From assembly GCF_009936045.1 (NCBI RefSeq), contig NZ_QWEQ01000003.1, positions 62,001 to 126,000 of the forward strand: DNA of 64,000 nucleotides, written 5' to 3'. Shown here piece after piece: positions 42,219-50,469 of the stretch. The stretch comes from Emergencia sp. 1XD21-10. Its GTDB lineage: Bacteria; Bacillota; Clostridia; Peptostreptococcales; Anaerovoracaceae. The position numbers and the translations under genes are program-made. The notes beneath the pieces were generated by a model. That model had not been told where the DNA came from. It worked only from the letters and a program-made list of their open reading frames with translations, and ran no database searches. Every line of letters starts with the position of its first letter. Within the stretch, counting starts at the first letter, position 1.

Positions 42219-42252
42219 CTATATAGCCAAGCATCTTTGCTTGGCTATATAG
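42219..42252. repeat. Perfect 14-bp-arm hairpin between HTH-A and HTH-B
   Basis: CTATATAGCCAAGC (42219-42232), 6-nt loop, GCTTGGCTATATAG (42239-42252), flanked by direct TTGCATC copies. No T-run follows on the minus strand. It may be an operator or RNA-processing site within the mazF-HTH-int transcript. Confidence 0.6.
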
Positions 42253-42295
42253 TATTGCATCACGGGTCAAATGTGAAACGTACAAAATCAGTTTT

Positions 42296-42547
42296 TCAGA
42301 CAGTTTCGCACACTTGACAAGGGTTCATTTCATTATCAAGCCATTCATCAAAACTCTTTTTTGATATGCGGATATTTCCGCCTATGCGGACGCTGTGGAA
42401 TACCCCCGATTTGACAAGGCTGTATGCGGCGTTCCTGCCTATGCCCAAAATGTCCTGTATCTCATCCACCGTATAAATCCGTTTCTCATACGGCAACGGC
42501 ATCTCTGTTTCTTCCTTATTTAATGCTGCAATCTTATCTTCAAACAT
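42296..42547 (-). CDS. Excisionase-type HTH_17 protein coupled to mazF (HTH-A)
   Basis: 83 residues with one HTH_17 unit (RIYTVDEIQDILGIGRNAAYSLVKSGVFHSVRIGGNIRISKKSFDEWLDNEM). The start at 42547 (MFEDKIAAL) follows GGAGGGTGG and overlaps the mazF stop by 8 nt. Because no MazE-like gene is present, this protein is a candidate antitoxin or repressor for mazF; that is inference. Confidence 0.75.
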   Translation of the reverse strand: MFEDKIAALNKEETEMPLPYEKRIYTVDEIQDILGIGRNAAYSLVKSGVFHSVRIGGNIRISKKSFDEWLDNEMNPCQVCETV

Positions 42548-42923
42548 TGTCCACCCTCCTGTCTGCTTTCTGCACATTCTTTACGCCAATGCTGATAAGC
42601 AGGGGATTCGTGATTTCTTCCATACACCGCTCATCAAGCTGTGCCATCCTCTCTTTCAGCCGTTTCTTATCTATTGTGCGTATCTGTTCAAATAAAATAA
42701 TGGAATCAGCGGGAAGTCCTGCAATCCCATCTAAACAGAAATGTGTCGGCAGTTTTCCCTTTTTCGGTCTGCTTGTAATAGCGGCGATAATGACTGTCGG
42801 GCTGAACCTATTGCCCGTATTGTTGGATATGATAAGTACGGGTCGTGTGCCGCCCTGTTCTGAACCGATAACGGGATTCAGCTCTGCGTAATAAATGTCA
42901 CCACGCTTTATAATTCTATCCAT
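42540..42923 (-). CDS. mazF: MazF/PemK-family endoribonuclease toxin
   Basis: 127 residues. Family motifs: IIKRGDIYYAELNPVIGSEQGGTRPVLIISNN near the N terminus with the catalytic-type Arg, then IIAAITSRPKKGKLPTH with the conserved Thr/Ser. The C-terminal helix (EERMAQLD-like) is diverged. MazF cleaves mRNA at short sequence motifs. A classical antitoxin is not adjacent; the next gene encodes an HTH_17 protein overlapping by 8 nt. Confidence 0.9.
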   Translation of the reverse strand: MDRIIKRGDIYYAELNPVIGSEQGGTRPVLIISNNTGNRFSPTVIIAAITSRPKKGKLPTHFCLDGIAGLPADSIILFEQIRTIDKKRLKERMAQLDERCMEEITNPLLISIGVKNVQKADRRVDNV

Positions 42924-43439
42924 AAGTGTCTGACCTCCTATCTGGATTTAGGCAGGTATATCCTGCCTATGTAGCAGCCAGACGCAGGGAAGTATTTAAG
43001 GTCGGAAGAGCATAAAACAAAACTCTGTTTCCATAGACCGCCCTGCATCTGGCTTTATGATAAAAAAGCATTTTCTATTTGTCCTCGACACCCCGAAAAT
43101 GCAAATGCGTTGCTCACGCAGGGAAATCGCCAAACGGTCAGCAGCGAACTGACGCCACGGGAGTTGCACCCCAACTGTCGGTCTGACAGAGCCGCCCAAT
43201 GCTAACATTCAAGACGGGAGTACCATTATTCTCTTTGTGGGTCATGGCGAAATCGGGAGCTGCCCGATATTTTGAGTCGGTATTTATCCGCTCACCACCT
43301 TTCATCGCTTTCTGCTTATCGGCAGGTCATGGCGTACCGCTGCACACGCTTATGCTCATCACAATCACAAAGAGGAAGTATTTGACGAATGAGTATTCAG
43401 TTGTCAAAGAGCTGTCCCGTTCTCGTTGAGTAAAGAAAA
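42924..43439. other. Structured gap between mazF and the sigma-like gene
   Basis: About 515 bp with no convincing gene. It has CTCTTTGTG (43231-43239) paired with CACAAAGAG (43368-43376), two direct GTCATGGCG copies (about 43243 and 43327), and short hairpins such as CTGTC/GACAG and TCGGG/CCCGA. It likely holds the promoter of the mazF-HTH-int run and could encode a structured RNA. Confidence 0.35.
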
Positions 43440-43471
43440 CTGGGTGAGAGGATTTTTGCCCTCTCACCCAG
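43440..43471 (-). terminator. Terminator after the sigma-like gene
   Basis: CTGGGTGAGAGG and CCTCTCACCCAG form a 12-bp stem; on the minus strand TTTTCTTT follows. It lies 30 bp after the stop. Confidence 0.8.
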
Positions 43472-43500
43472 TAGCCGATGGGAAAGTGTGATTTTCCCCT

Positions 43501-43929
43501 CTACCTGAAAAACTTTTTTAATTTTTCTTTGAGCCTGTCCATACGCCTGTAAACTGCTTTCTCTGTAATGCCCAGATATAACGCAATTTCATGGACAGAA
43601 TAGCCGTTTGATTTCATCCATGCACTTTGCAGTGTAAGCCTGTCCACCATAATGAGGATTTGATAAAGTTGCGGATTTTCAATGCTGTCTAAAAATTCTT
43701 CTACCGTCCTCACTTCGGGCTGCGCTGCATCCTCCGCAATTTCATCAAGGTATGTACCTGCATCCTGCCATTTCTCATAGTACCGCCTGTCGGAATTGAA
43801 TATCGCCCAATCATGGACATGGAGCTTTTCAATATCATCTTCATCAACTCCCAAACTTCTAAGCTGTCTTTCCTCAGCTTCTTTCCATATACGCCATTTC
43901 CGTTCTTCTCTGGCTTTGTTGTATGCCAT
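43501..43929 (-). CDS. Sigma-like regulator of the element (Tn916 Orf7-like)
   Basis: 142 residues. The C-terminal part looks like sigma region 4 (DRLTLQSAWMKSNGYSVHEIALYLGITEKAVYRRMDRLKEKLKKF); the N-terminal part is acidic and charged. Such small sigma-like proteins control conjugation genes in Tn916-type elements. The start at 43929 follows TTGGAGG; the frame is open further upstream without a suitable ribosome site. Confidence 0.72.
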   Translation of the reverse strand: MAYNKAREERKWRIWKEAEERQLRSLGVDEDDIEKLHVHDWAIFNSDRRYYEKWQDAGTYLDEIAEDAAQPEVRTVEEFLDSIENPQLYQILIMVDRLTLQSAWMKSNGYSVHEIALYLGITEKAVYRRMDRLKEKLKKFFR

Positions 43930-44121
43930 AATTTCTTTCCTCCAATCTGAATTTTTTTGAAAATCCAGATTGGTAGGCGGTGAACGGCATCCAACACTCA
44001 AAACAATCTTGTGGCATATTTCATCAAAAAAAGACAAAAGAAAAACCGCAAAGGCTGTCACCACATAAGGAGATAATTTGAAAACATTATTGGAACACAA
44101 CTTATGGGGAATAGCAAAGGC

Positions 44122-44163
44122 AAAGCCAGCGTAAGAAGCGTTTCTGCTTCTTATGCTGGCTTT
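44122..44163. terminator. Long hairpin between the sigma-like gene and tnpV
   Basis: Eighteen-base arms (44122-44139, 44146-44163) with one G-U pair; A-runs before and T-runs after make it terminator-like in both directions. It may insulate the two modules or mark the edge of the nested element. Confidence 0.55.
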
Positions 44164-44288
44164 CTTTATACCAAAAATAAAATCGCACATTCGCAAAGTG
44201 GAAAATCCTTTGCTACACTTTAGGCGAAGGATGTAGGACAGATTTTGCGGACATTTAAAATAAAAAAAGAATGTGGAGGTAACAGACA

Positions 44289-44663
44289 ATGGCAAAGACG
44301 ATTTTTGAGGAACTGGATGGCAAATACGAACGGCAAGGAGATTATCTAATACCGTGTATAACTTTACCCACCGAAGAAGAACAGCCGATAGGCACATGGG
44401 GACAGCGGCATCTGGACTATCTGAAGCAGTACCGCAAAGTTACATACACCAATCTTCTTACAAGCGGCAGACTGAATACTTACCTTGCCGATATTGACAG
44501 GCAGGCGCAGGAACGCTTTGAACGGCTCATAGAGGGAATGAAACAGGCACAGGGCATAACGGAACGCCTAAAAGAAGAAAACGCCTTAGAATGGACAGGG
44601 CGGCTGGGTAACATAAGGGCTTGTGCAAGGGAGATTGTGGAGGAAGAAATCTTATACACATAA
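44289..44663 (+). CDS. TnpV-like transposon protein
   Basis: 124 residues matching TnpV of Tn4451-type mobilisable transposons: FEELDGKYERQGDYLIPCITLP, then GTWGQRHLDYLKQYRKVTYTNLLTSGRLNTYLADID. Function is unknown; TnpV is not needed for excision of Tn4451. GTGGAGGT precedes the ATG. It opens the plus-strand run that ends with the serine recombinase at 55,970. Confidence 0.8.
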   Translation: MAKTIFEELDGKYERQGDYLIPCITLPTEEEQPIGTWGQRHLDYLKQYRKVTYTNLLTSGRLNTYLADIDRQAQERFERLIEGMKQAQGITERLKEENALEWTGRLGNIRACAREIVEEEILYT

Positions 44664-44790
44664 CGGAGTAGCGACAGGGTGTAAAGCTCTGTCGTTTTTC
44701 TTTTTTGGGGGATAAAAATTTGCGTTTTATGAATTGATATGTTTGTTCAAACGGCTATGGTAGATACCGTGCAATTTGAGGAGAACAGAA

Positions 44791-44952
44791 ATGTTTGAGT
44801 ATATGACGGCACAGGACGCAGCGGAGCTTTGGGGAATATCGGTAAGGCGGGCACAAAGGCTCTGTAAGGAAAATCGGATTGAGGGCATATTGAATATCAA
44901 TCGGGCATGGCTCATACCAAAAGGAGCTGTTAAACTTGCCGATGCCCGATAA
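44791..44952 (+). CDS. Small HTH DNA-binding protein
   Basis: 53 residues, MFEYMTAQDAAELWGISVRRAQRLCKENRIEG..., a short excisionase-like helix-turn-helix unit (residues about 5-35) followed by a WLIPKGA wing. GAGGAG stands 7 nt before the ATG. Such mini-HTH proteins are common next to resistance cargo in Firmicutes elements. Target unknown. Confidence 0.65.
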   Translation: MFEYMTAQDAAELWGISVRRAQRLCKENRIEGILNINRAWLIPKGAVKLADAR

Positions 44953-45040
44953 AGATAACCCGATAAAGCAAAATTAGCTTCTCCCATTTACCTTATACTG
45001 ATATGGCAGACGTTAATCAGGATTTTAAAAAGATTCCTTA

Positions 45041-45054
45041 TCTTTATGAAATCT
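45041..45054 (+). promoter_or_regulatory. NisR/SpaR-type box (TCT-N8-TCT) upstream of lanF
   Basis: TCT-TTATGAAA-TCT lies 55 bp before the lanF ATG, with TATTCT about 15 bp downstream as a possible -10. The TCT-N8-TCT layout is the binding site known for NisR-type response regulators. The same 22-nt sequence recurs at 50206-50227. Confidence 0.55.
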
Positions 45055-45108
45055 TCAAAAACATCAGCTATTCTTTTTCCATAATCAAAAGAAAGGACAG
45101 TACAGACT

Positions 45109-45810
45109 ATGGAAATGATTTTGAAAACAACAAACCTCTGCAAATCTTTCAACGGACAGACGGCGGTAAACAACATATCGCTGAACATTGAAAGAAACTC
45201 CGTCTATGGATTATTGGGACCGAACGGTGCCGGGAAATCTACGACGCTCAAAATGATTACGGGCATTTTGAAACCGACCTCTGGGAATATCGAATTTGAC
45301 GGTCACGCATGGAAACGCAGCGACTTAAACCATATCGGAGCGTTGATTGAAATGCCGCCGCTTTATGAAAATTTAACTGCCTATGAAAATCTAAAAGTAA
45401 GGACTACTATTTTAGGACTGACAGATAAGCGGATTGACGAAGCGCTGCAAATCGTCCGGCTGACGGAAACAGGCAGGAAACGAGCCGGACAGTTTTCTCT
45501 TGGTATGAAACAGCGTCTTGGAATTGCGGTTGCATTACTGAACAACCCGAAACTGCTCATACTTGATGAACCAACCAACGGGCTTGACCCGATTGGGATT
45601 GAAGAACTTAGAGAGCTTATCCGTTCTTTTCCGGCGAAAGGTATTACGGTTATCCTGTCCAGCCACATTCTTTCAGAAGTGCAGCAGATAGCCGACCATA
45701 TCGGCATTATCGCGGGTGGCGTTCTTGGATATGAGGGAAAATTGAACACAAACGAAAATTTGGAACAGCTTTTTATGGACGTTGCAAAAAACAATCACAG
45801 GGAGGGTTAA
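45109..45810 (+). CDS. lanF: Lantibiotic self-protection ABC transporter, ATPase (LanF)
   Basis: 233 residues. Walker A GPNGAGKST (about 39), signature FSLGMKQRLGIA, Walker B LLILDEPTNGLD. The sequence is the BcrA/LanF type (VYGLLGPNGAGKSTTLKMITGILKPTSGNIEFDG). With LanE and LanG it expels lantibiotics from the membrane. Two permeases, a lipoprotein and a two-component pair follow with spacings of 3-6 bp or small overlaps. Confidence 0.88.
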   Translation: MEMILKTTNLCKSFNGQTAVNNISLNIERNSVYGLLGPNGAGKSTTLKMITGILKPTSGNIEFDGHAWKRSDLNHIGALIEMPPLYENLTAYENLKVRTTILGLTDKRIDEALQIVRLTETGRKRAGQFSLGMKQRLGIAVALLNNPKLLILDEPTNGLDPIGIEELRELIRSFPAKGITVILSSHILSEVQQIADHIGIIAGGVLGYEGKLNTNENLEQLFMDVAKNNHREG

Positions 45811-45813
45811 GGC

Positions 45814-46539
45814 ATGGACTATCTGAAATCAGAACATTTGAAATTCAAGAGGACAATATCGAACAAACTGATTTTCATTGTTCCGCTAATCACAGCTATT
45901 TTTGCGTGGCTTATGGGTGGATTTATGGGATATCAGTACATGACGCTTTACTGGTGGTATGCGTTCCTGCTTCCGGGAGCAATCGCAATTTTGTGTTCTT
46001 TGTCACACAGAAAAGAAGAAAACGCCGGGAAATACTATTCGGTATTTTCTATGCCTGTAAACCTTTCAAGATTTGAATTTGCCAAGGGCATTATCTTAGT
46101 CGAAAAACTGCTTGTTTCAGCGATATTTTTAGCATTGCTTATTTCTATCAGTAATATCATTGCTCCGGCAACGGCAGTATATTCTCTTTTACACAGCATT
46201 GTAGGAAGTATCGGGATTGTCCTTGCGTCTGTCTGGCAAATCCCTTTGTGCCTGTACTTAGCACGCAAAACGGGAATGTTTGTGCCGATTGTGTTAAATA
46301 CAATACTTGGAATTGTTCTATCTACTGCTACTGCATTAGGAAATACAATAGCATGGTGGTTTGTACCGTATTGTTGGGCGGCAAAACTGGCAGAGCCGCT
46401 TATGGGAATTGAAATAAACGGGACTTATGCGGGGAATTGTGGATTTTCTATATCCATTATAATTTCCATTGCGTTGTCAATACTCTTGTTCCTTATTTTG
46501 TCCTATGCCGACGCAAAGGATTTTTCCAAAGGGAGGTAG
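45814..46539 (+). CDS. lanE: Lantibiotic self-protection permease LanE (MutE/EpiE family)
   Basis: 241 residues, six predicted helices, with the MutE-type pattern SEHLKFKRTISNKLIFIVPLITAIFAWLMGG, YMTLYWWYAFLLPGAIAILC and EENAGKYYSVFSMP. It pairs with LanG as the membrane part of the immunity pump. The gene starts 3 bp after lanF. Confidence 0.85.
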   Translation: MDYLKSEHLKFKRTISNKLIFIVPLITAIFAWLMGGFMGYQYMTLYWWYAFLLPGAIAILCSLSHRKEENAGKYYSVFSMPVNLSRFEFAKGIILVEKLLVSAIFLALLISISNIIAPATAVYSLLHSIVGSIGIVLASVWQIPLCLYLARKTGMFVPIVLNTILGIVLSTATALGNTIAWWFVPYCWAAKLAEPLMGIEINGTYAGNCGFSISIIISIALSILLFLILSYADAKDFSKGR

Positions 46540-46545
46540 ACGGAA

Positions 46546-47277
46546 ATGGGTTTTATTTATGCGGTTCGTTCTGAACAGGTAAAAACAAAGCATACACCGT
46601 TTTGGGCTATCCATTTTTGTATACCTGCTATTGGGGCATTGTTATTTCTTGCTTACTATTCCCAGTATGGCAGCACAGCAGATAGTAAAAAGCTCAGAAT
46701 GATATTGGAAATTACGACAACGTTTTTCCCATTGTTGATAAGCGTTATTGTCGGCCTTAATGTTGCACTGGAAGAAAAGGCTTCACACTTCCAAACGCTG
46801 CTTGCTGTACCGAACCGACACAAAAATATGCTTGCAAAATTAACTTATCTTTATGGTTCGGGGGTATTTGCATTGTTCTTTCTGTTCCTGTTATTTGTGA
46901 TTGGCATACATCTTTTGGGAATGGCTGATACAGTACCGCTCAGAATGCTGATTGGAGCCGCCGTCGGGATGGCATTTTGTAATTTGATAATATACATCCT
47001 GCACCTGTTCCTCAGCTTCAAATTTGGATTAGGGTTATCCCTGTTTTGGGGCGTATTTGAAAGTCTGCAATGTATCTTATATAGCAATATAGAACTAAAA
47101 GGCATAGCAAGGTATATTCCCTTTTCATGGTCTATGAATTGGGTAAAGGATATTTTGAGCCGACAAATTTTCAACTATGGAGCGGAAAAAATATGGATTG
47201 CAGCATTAACGACAGGCGGCTTGCTGTTGACCTTATTATGGTTTTCTCATTGGGAAGGACGGAAAAATTATGAATAA
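46546..47277 (+). CDS. lanG: Lantibiotic self-protection permease LanG (MutG family)
   Basis: 243 residues, six predicted helices (FLLFVIGIHLLG, AAVGMAFCNLIIYILHLFLSFKFGLGLSL). Its N terminus EQVKTKHTPFWAIHFCIPAIGALLFLAYY is typical of MutG-type permeases. It overlaps the lipoprotein gene by 8 nt. Confidence 0.85.
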   Translation: MGFIYAVRSEQVKTKHTPFWAIHFCIPAIGALLFLAYYSQYGSTADSKKLRMILEITTTFFPLLISVIVGLNVALEEKASHFQTLLAVPNRHKNMLAKLTYLYGSGVFALFFLFLLFVIGIHLLGMADTVPLRMLIGAAVGMAFCNLIIYILHLFLSFKFGLGLSLFWGVFESLQCILYSNIELKGIARYIPFSWSMNWVKDILSRQIFNYGAEKIWIAALTTGGLLLTLLWFSHWEGRKNYE

Positions 47278-48085
47278 AAATAGAAAAATGGTTATCGTCT
47301 TGCTATTTGCTTTTGTTGTATGCTTTTCTCTTGCGGGCTGTTCTTTACAGGAAAAAATCAAGGAATATTCCAGTGATAAAGAGCAATGCTATCTGGACGC
47401 AGAGAATGTGACGCAATTCTCCTTTAAGGGAAACGACTATACGATTTTGGAGGACACCGTTTCTAATGGCGGGCTTGGGGAATGGACTGGATATATCCGG
47501 CAGCTTGCAGCGGTAGACGAAACAGGAAAAGTATTGCTTCAGGAAAACATAGAAGCCGCTACCTTTCGGACGTTGGCAGATTTAGCGGATAAAGCCCCGG
47601 AAGCTGCTTATATTATCCCATTCTTGAATGTGTACGCAGCCCCTAACGCTGACGATTATCTGATTGTAGATGTAAACGGAGGGTATCACAAAGCTGTTAG
47701 AAAAGAAAATATCAAAGACACAGATACGGTCTTTGACTTCAAGGACACAGAGCAGTCTATGAGTGGAAAGTTTGAAATCAATCCCGAAAATGCAACGCAG
47801 CTCCTTTGTGACGGGATTATTTATCAAGTAACCTCTGATACCGCATCAAATGATGAATTGGGAAGCTGGATTGATATTATTGCGGAAAGCGTTACATTCG
47901 ATACGGAAACGAAACGCCCTTTGTCCAAAGAAGATTTGAACAAGATTGACTGGGACGGAAAAAACGCCGGACAGGGGCGGGAACAATGGTTTTACGCAGA
48001 TGTTTACGAGATTTACGATACGGATAAGACAGAAGCGGTTGCGGTAAAAATAAATAACCGCTACTATATTGCAGAGCAGAAATGA
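47270..48085 (+). CDS. lanI: NisI/SpaI-like lantibiotic-binding lipoprotein (LanI)
   Basis: 271 residues. Lipobox FSLAGCSL at about residue 24 directs it to the outer face of the membrane. Two similar halves (NVTQFSFKGNDYTILEDTVSNGGLGEW and NATQLLCDGIIYQVTSDTASNDELGSW) give an internal duplication, as in NisI-type proteins. It would catch lantibiotic at the surface. Found downstream of lanFEG in one operon. Confidence 0.8.
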   Translation: MNKNRKMVIVLLFAFVVCFSLAGCSLQEKIKEYSSDKEQCYLDAENVTQFSFKGNDYTILEDTVSNGGLGEWTGYIRQLAAVDETGKVLLQENIEAATFRTLADLADKAPEAAYIIPFLNVYAAPNADDYLIVDVNGGYHKAVRKENIKDTDTVFDFKDTEQSMSGKFEINPENATQLLCDGIIYQVTSDTASNDELGSWIDIIAESVTFDTETKRPLSKEDLNKIDWDGKNAGQGREQWFYADVYEIYDTDKTEAVAVKINNRYYIAEQK

Positions 48086-48148
48086 CCGCTTTTCTGCCCT
48101 TGCGGATTATGCTATAATACGAAAAGAGCAACGAAAGGAGGCGACACT

Positions 48149-48808
48149 ATGGCAGCAATCCTTATGGTTGATGATGAACGGCCTATTTTAGAGCTTGTGA
48201 AAAATGGGCTGCAAAAAGACGGACATTTCATTACTGCCTATATGTCTGCCGCACAGGTTCCGCTTGATAAGCTGAACAGATACGATTTGATTATACTGGA
48301 TATTATGATGCCGGATATGGACGGATTTTCTTATTGCAATAAAATCCGTTCATTGGTGGACTGCCCTATTCTCTTTTTGACAGCTAAGACAATGGAAAAT
48401 GATATTACATTCGGGCTTGGCTTGGGGGCAGACGACTATCTGACAAAACCATTCCGCATTGCGGAGCTGCGGGCAAGGGTAAATGCCCACTTACGCCGGG
48501 AACACAGGGAACGGCATGCCGCCCTTACCTTTGAACGGATAAAAATTGATTTGTCCGCAAAGGAGCTGCGGGTAGATGATACACCCATTCCCCTAACAAA
48601 AAGCGAATATCTGATTTGTGAATACCTTGCAAGAAATAAAGGACAGGTATTTTCAAAAGAACAGATTTATGAAGCAGTTTTGGGCTTGGAGGGCGACAGC
48701 GATAATTCTACCATTTCCACCCATATCAAAAATATCCGGGCGAAATTAAGCAAATTGGATATTCAGCCGATAGCGACAGTTTGGGGGATAGGGTACAAAT
48801 GGGAATAA
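48149..48808 (+). CDS. lanR: OmpR-type response regulator (LanR/SpaR-like)
   Basis: 219 residues. Receiver domain with VDDERPI, phospho-acceptor Asp in LIILDIMMPDMDG (about 52) and Lys in YLTKPF. The C-terminal winged helix has KIDLSAKELRVDDTPIPLTKSEYLICEYLARNKGQVFSKEQIYEAV. It probably binds the two TCT-N8-TCT boxes flanking the module. AAAGGAGGCG precedes the ATG; it overlaps the kinase gene by 10 nt. Confidence 0.9.
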   Translation: MAAILMVDDERPILELVKNGLQKDGHFITAYMSAAQVPLDKLNRYDLIILDIMMPDMDGFSYCNKIRSLVDCPILFLTAKTMENDITFGLGLGADDYLTKPFRIAELRARVNAHLRREHRERHAALTFERIKIDLSAKELRVDDTPIPLTKSEYLICEYLARNKGQVFSKEQIYEAVLGLEGDSDNSTISTHIKNIRAKLSKLDIQPIATVWGIGYKWE

Positions 48809-50163
48809 AAAAGCCAACATCATTGAAAGCGTCTTTTTGGAAATTTTTATGTATGCTGCTGATTGGGCTAATGGTTTCGGTAGCTATTCCATTTAGCCTT
48901 ATCCTTGCCGGAACCAGAATGGGCTTTATTACTTATGCGGATTATTCAGAACGCAGCGCAAAAAATCTTGTTCCAATTATTGCTGCAACGCCGGATTTAA
49001 CAGATGTACAGCTTCCTATGGGGTGCAAATACCTCATACTGGATAAGAATTATCAAATGCGGGAAACGTCTTTAGAGGGCGAAGATTTAGACAGGGCTAT
49101 GGAGTATGCCCTGTCTGGAAAGATAAACGAAAACCTCAACAAGCAGTATCTGTTTGTTACCCGTGAAAATGAATATGTGGTGCTTCAATATTACATTGGC
49201 TCACAGTTTATAAATGAATGGTTCTATAATCATTTTCCCTCACCGGAAATTCTGCTATATATCCTCATGGGGATAAACTGTATCGCGGTCTGCGTGATAT
49301 TAACAGCGAAATTTGCAAAAAATATGAGGGCGCAGCTCTCCCCGCTTTTTGAAGCAACAGAAAAAGTGGCAGAACAAAATCTTGATTTTGAGGTGGGACA
49401 CTCAAAAATCAAAGAATTTGAAGATGTGTTATGTTCTTTCTCTGATATGAAAAATAATTTGAAATCATCTTTAGAGAAACAATGGAGTGCGGAACAATTA
49501 CAAAAAGAGCAGATAGCGGCGCTTGCCCACGATTTGAAAACGCCTTTAACTGTCATTCAAGGAAATATCGACTTGATAAGCGAAACAGAGCTTGACGACG
49601 AACAGCGGTTATATGCGGGGTATATTATAGAAAGTTCCGGGCAGATGGGCGTTTATATCAGGACGCTGATTGATATATCCCGGACAGTAGCCGGGTATCA
49701 TCTCAATTTGGAAGAATTTGATATAGCTGATTATATGCAACAGATTGAAGCGCAGGCAAATTCATTATGCCTTACAAAAGAAATTTGTTTACACATGGAA
49801 ACAGGGGAAAATTTAGGAACTTTCAAAGCGGATAAATTACTACTGGAACGGGCAATTATGAATGTGATAGGCAATGCGATAGATTACTCTCCACCAAAAG
49901 GGACAATCTATGTAGAGGTGCAAAAGCCAGACGATTTTCTACAAATCGCCATAATAGATGAGGGAACTGGTTTTACAAATGAGGATTTGCATCATGCAAG
50001 GGAGCAGTTTTTTATGGGCGACATCAGCCGAAGCTCTAATATGCACTTTGGCATGGGGCTTTATATCACAAGCAGCATTGTAAAGCAACACAAGGGGGAA
50101 CTTGCTCTTAAAAATTCCGATAAAACAGGCGGTGCAGAGGTTATAATAAAAATTCCATATTAG
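48799..50163 (+). CDS. lanK: Sensor histidine kinase (LanK/SpaK-like)
   Basis: 454 residues. Two membrane helices (about 15-38 and 150-170) flank an extracellular sensor of about 110 residues. HAMP-like and dimerisation regions with LAHDLKTPLTVIQGN (phospho-His) and an ATPase domain (NVIGNAIDYSPPKGT, DEGTGF, GMGLYITSSIV) follow. It probably senses a lantibiotic directly. ATG at 48799 was chosen over TTG at 48781 because a G-rich ribosome site precedes it. Confidence 0.88.
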   Translation: MGIKKPTSLKASFWKFLCMLLIGLMVSVAIPFSLILAGTRMGFITYADYSERSAKNLVPIIAATPDLTDVQLPMGCKYLILDKNYQMRETSLEGEDLDRAMEYALSGKINENLNKQYLFVTRENEYVVLQYYIGSQFINEWFYNHFPSPEILLYILMGINCIAVCVILTAKFAKNMRAQLSPLFEATEKVAEQNLDFEVGHSKIKEFEDVLCSFSDMKNNLKSSLEKQWSAEQLQKEQIAALAHDLKTPLTVIQGNIDLISETELDDEQRLYAGYIIESSGQMGVYIRTLIDISRTVAGYHLNLEEFDIADYMQQIEAQANSLCLTKEICLHMETGENLGTFKADKLLLERAIMNVIGNAIDYSPPKGTIYVEVQKPDDFLQIAIIDEGTGFTNEDLHHAREQFFMGDISRSSNMHFGMGLYITSSIVKQHKGELALKNSDKTGGAEVIIKIPY

Positions 50164-50206
50164 GATTTAATGGGCGATAGGAAACATCGCTCATTATTTT
50201 TGCAAA

Positions 50207-50220
50207 TCTTTATGAAATCT
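50207..50220 (+). promoter_or_regulatory. Second NisR/SpaR-type box downstream of lanK
   Basis: The same TCT-TTATGAAA-TCT inside a 22-nt exact copy (50206-50227) of the lanF upstream site, with TATTTT about 17 bp further on. It points to another LanR-controlled transcript, now reading into a gene remnant and the small KTR gene. Confidence 0.5.
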
Positions 50221-50290
50221 TCAAAAATATTTCGTAGTATTTTAAAAGTGAACGATTGAACTTAAAGTCCACCATATAAAAAACGGCATG

Positions 50291-50454
50291 TTGTTGATTT
50301 TTCTGATTTGGCATAAGGGTGTAAAACTTACGATGAGATCATCGGTAAAATGACGAACACCTCAGAGGTTAAATTGAATTATATTGGCATCGCAATTTGC
50401 GGCAATAAAAAGCAGATTAACAAGTTGACAGGAAATATGCCTTTGTTAAGATAG
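50291..50454 (+). pseudogene. Remnant of an unrecognised gene
   Basis: In one frame VDFSDLA, a stop (TAA), then CKTYDEIIGKMTNTSEVKLNYIGIAICGN... to a stop at 50452-50454. It reads like protein code interrupted by a stop and lacking its beginning. I do not recognise the family. The second LanR-type box lies just upstream. Confidence 0.35.
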
Positions 50455-50469
50455 GAGGAGAAATGGTTT

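Noticed and set aside
42296-42923. Calling HTH-A a MazE antitoxin
   Set aside because: HTH-A is an HTH_17 excisionase-type protein, not an AbrB-fold MazE; only its position suggests an antitoxin role.
43930-44397. An N-terminal extension of the sigma-like protein
   Set aside because: The frame is open, but the extension has no ribosome site, contains no family pattern and crosses the long hairpin at 44,122-44,163; the ATG at 43,929 has a good site.
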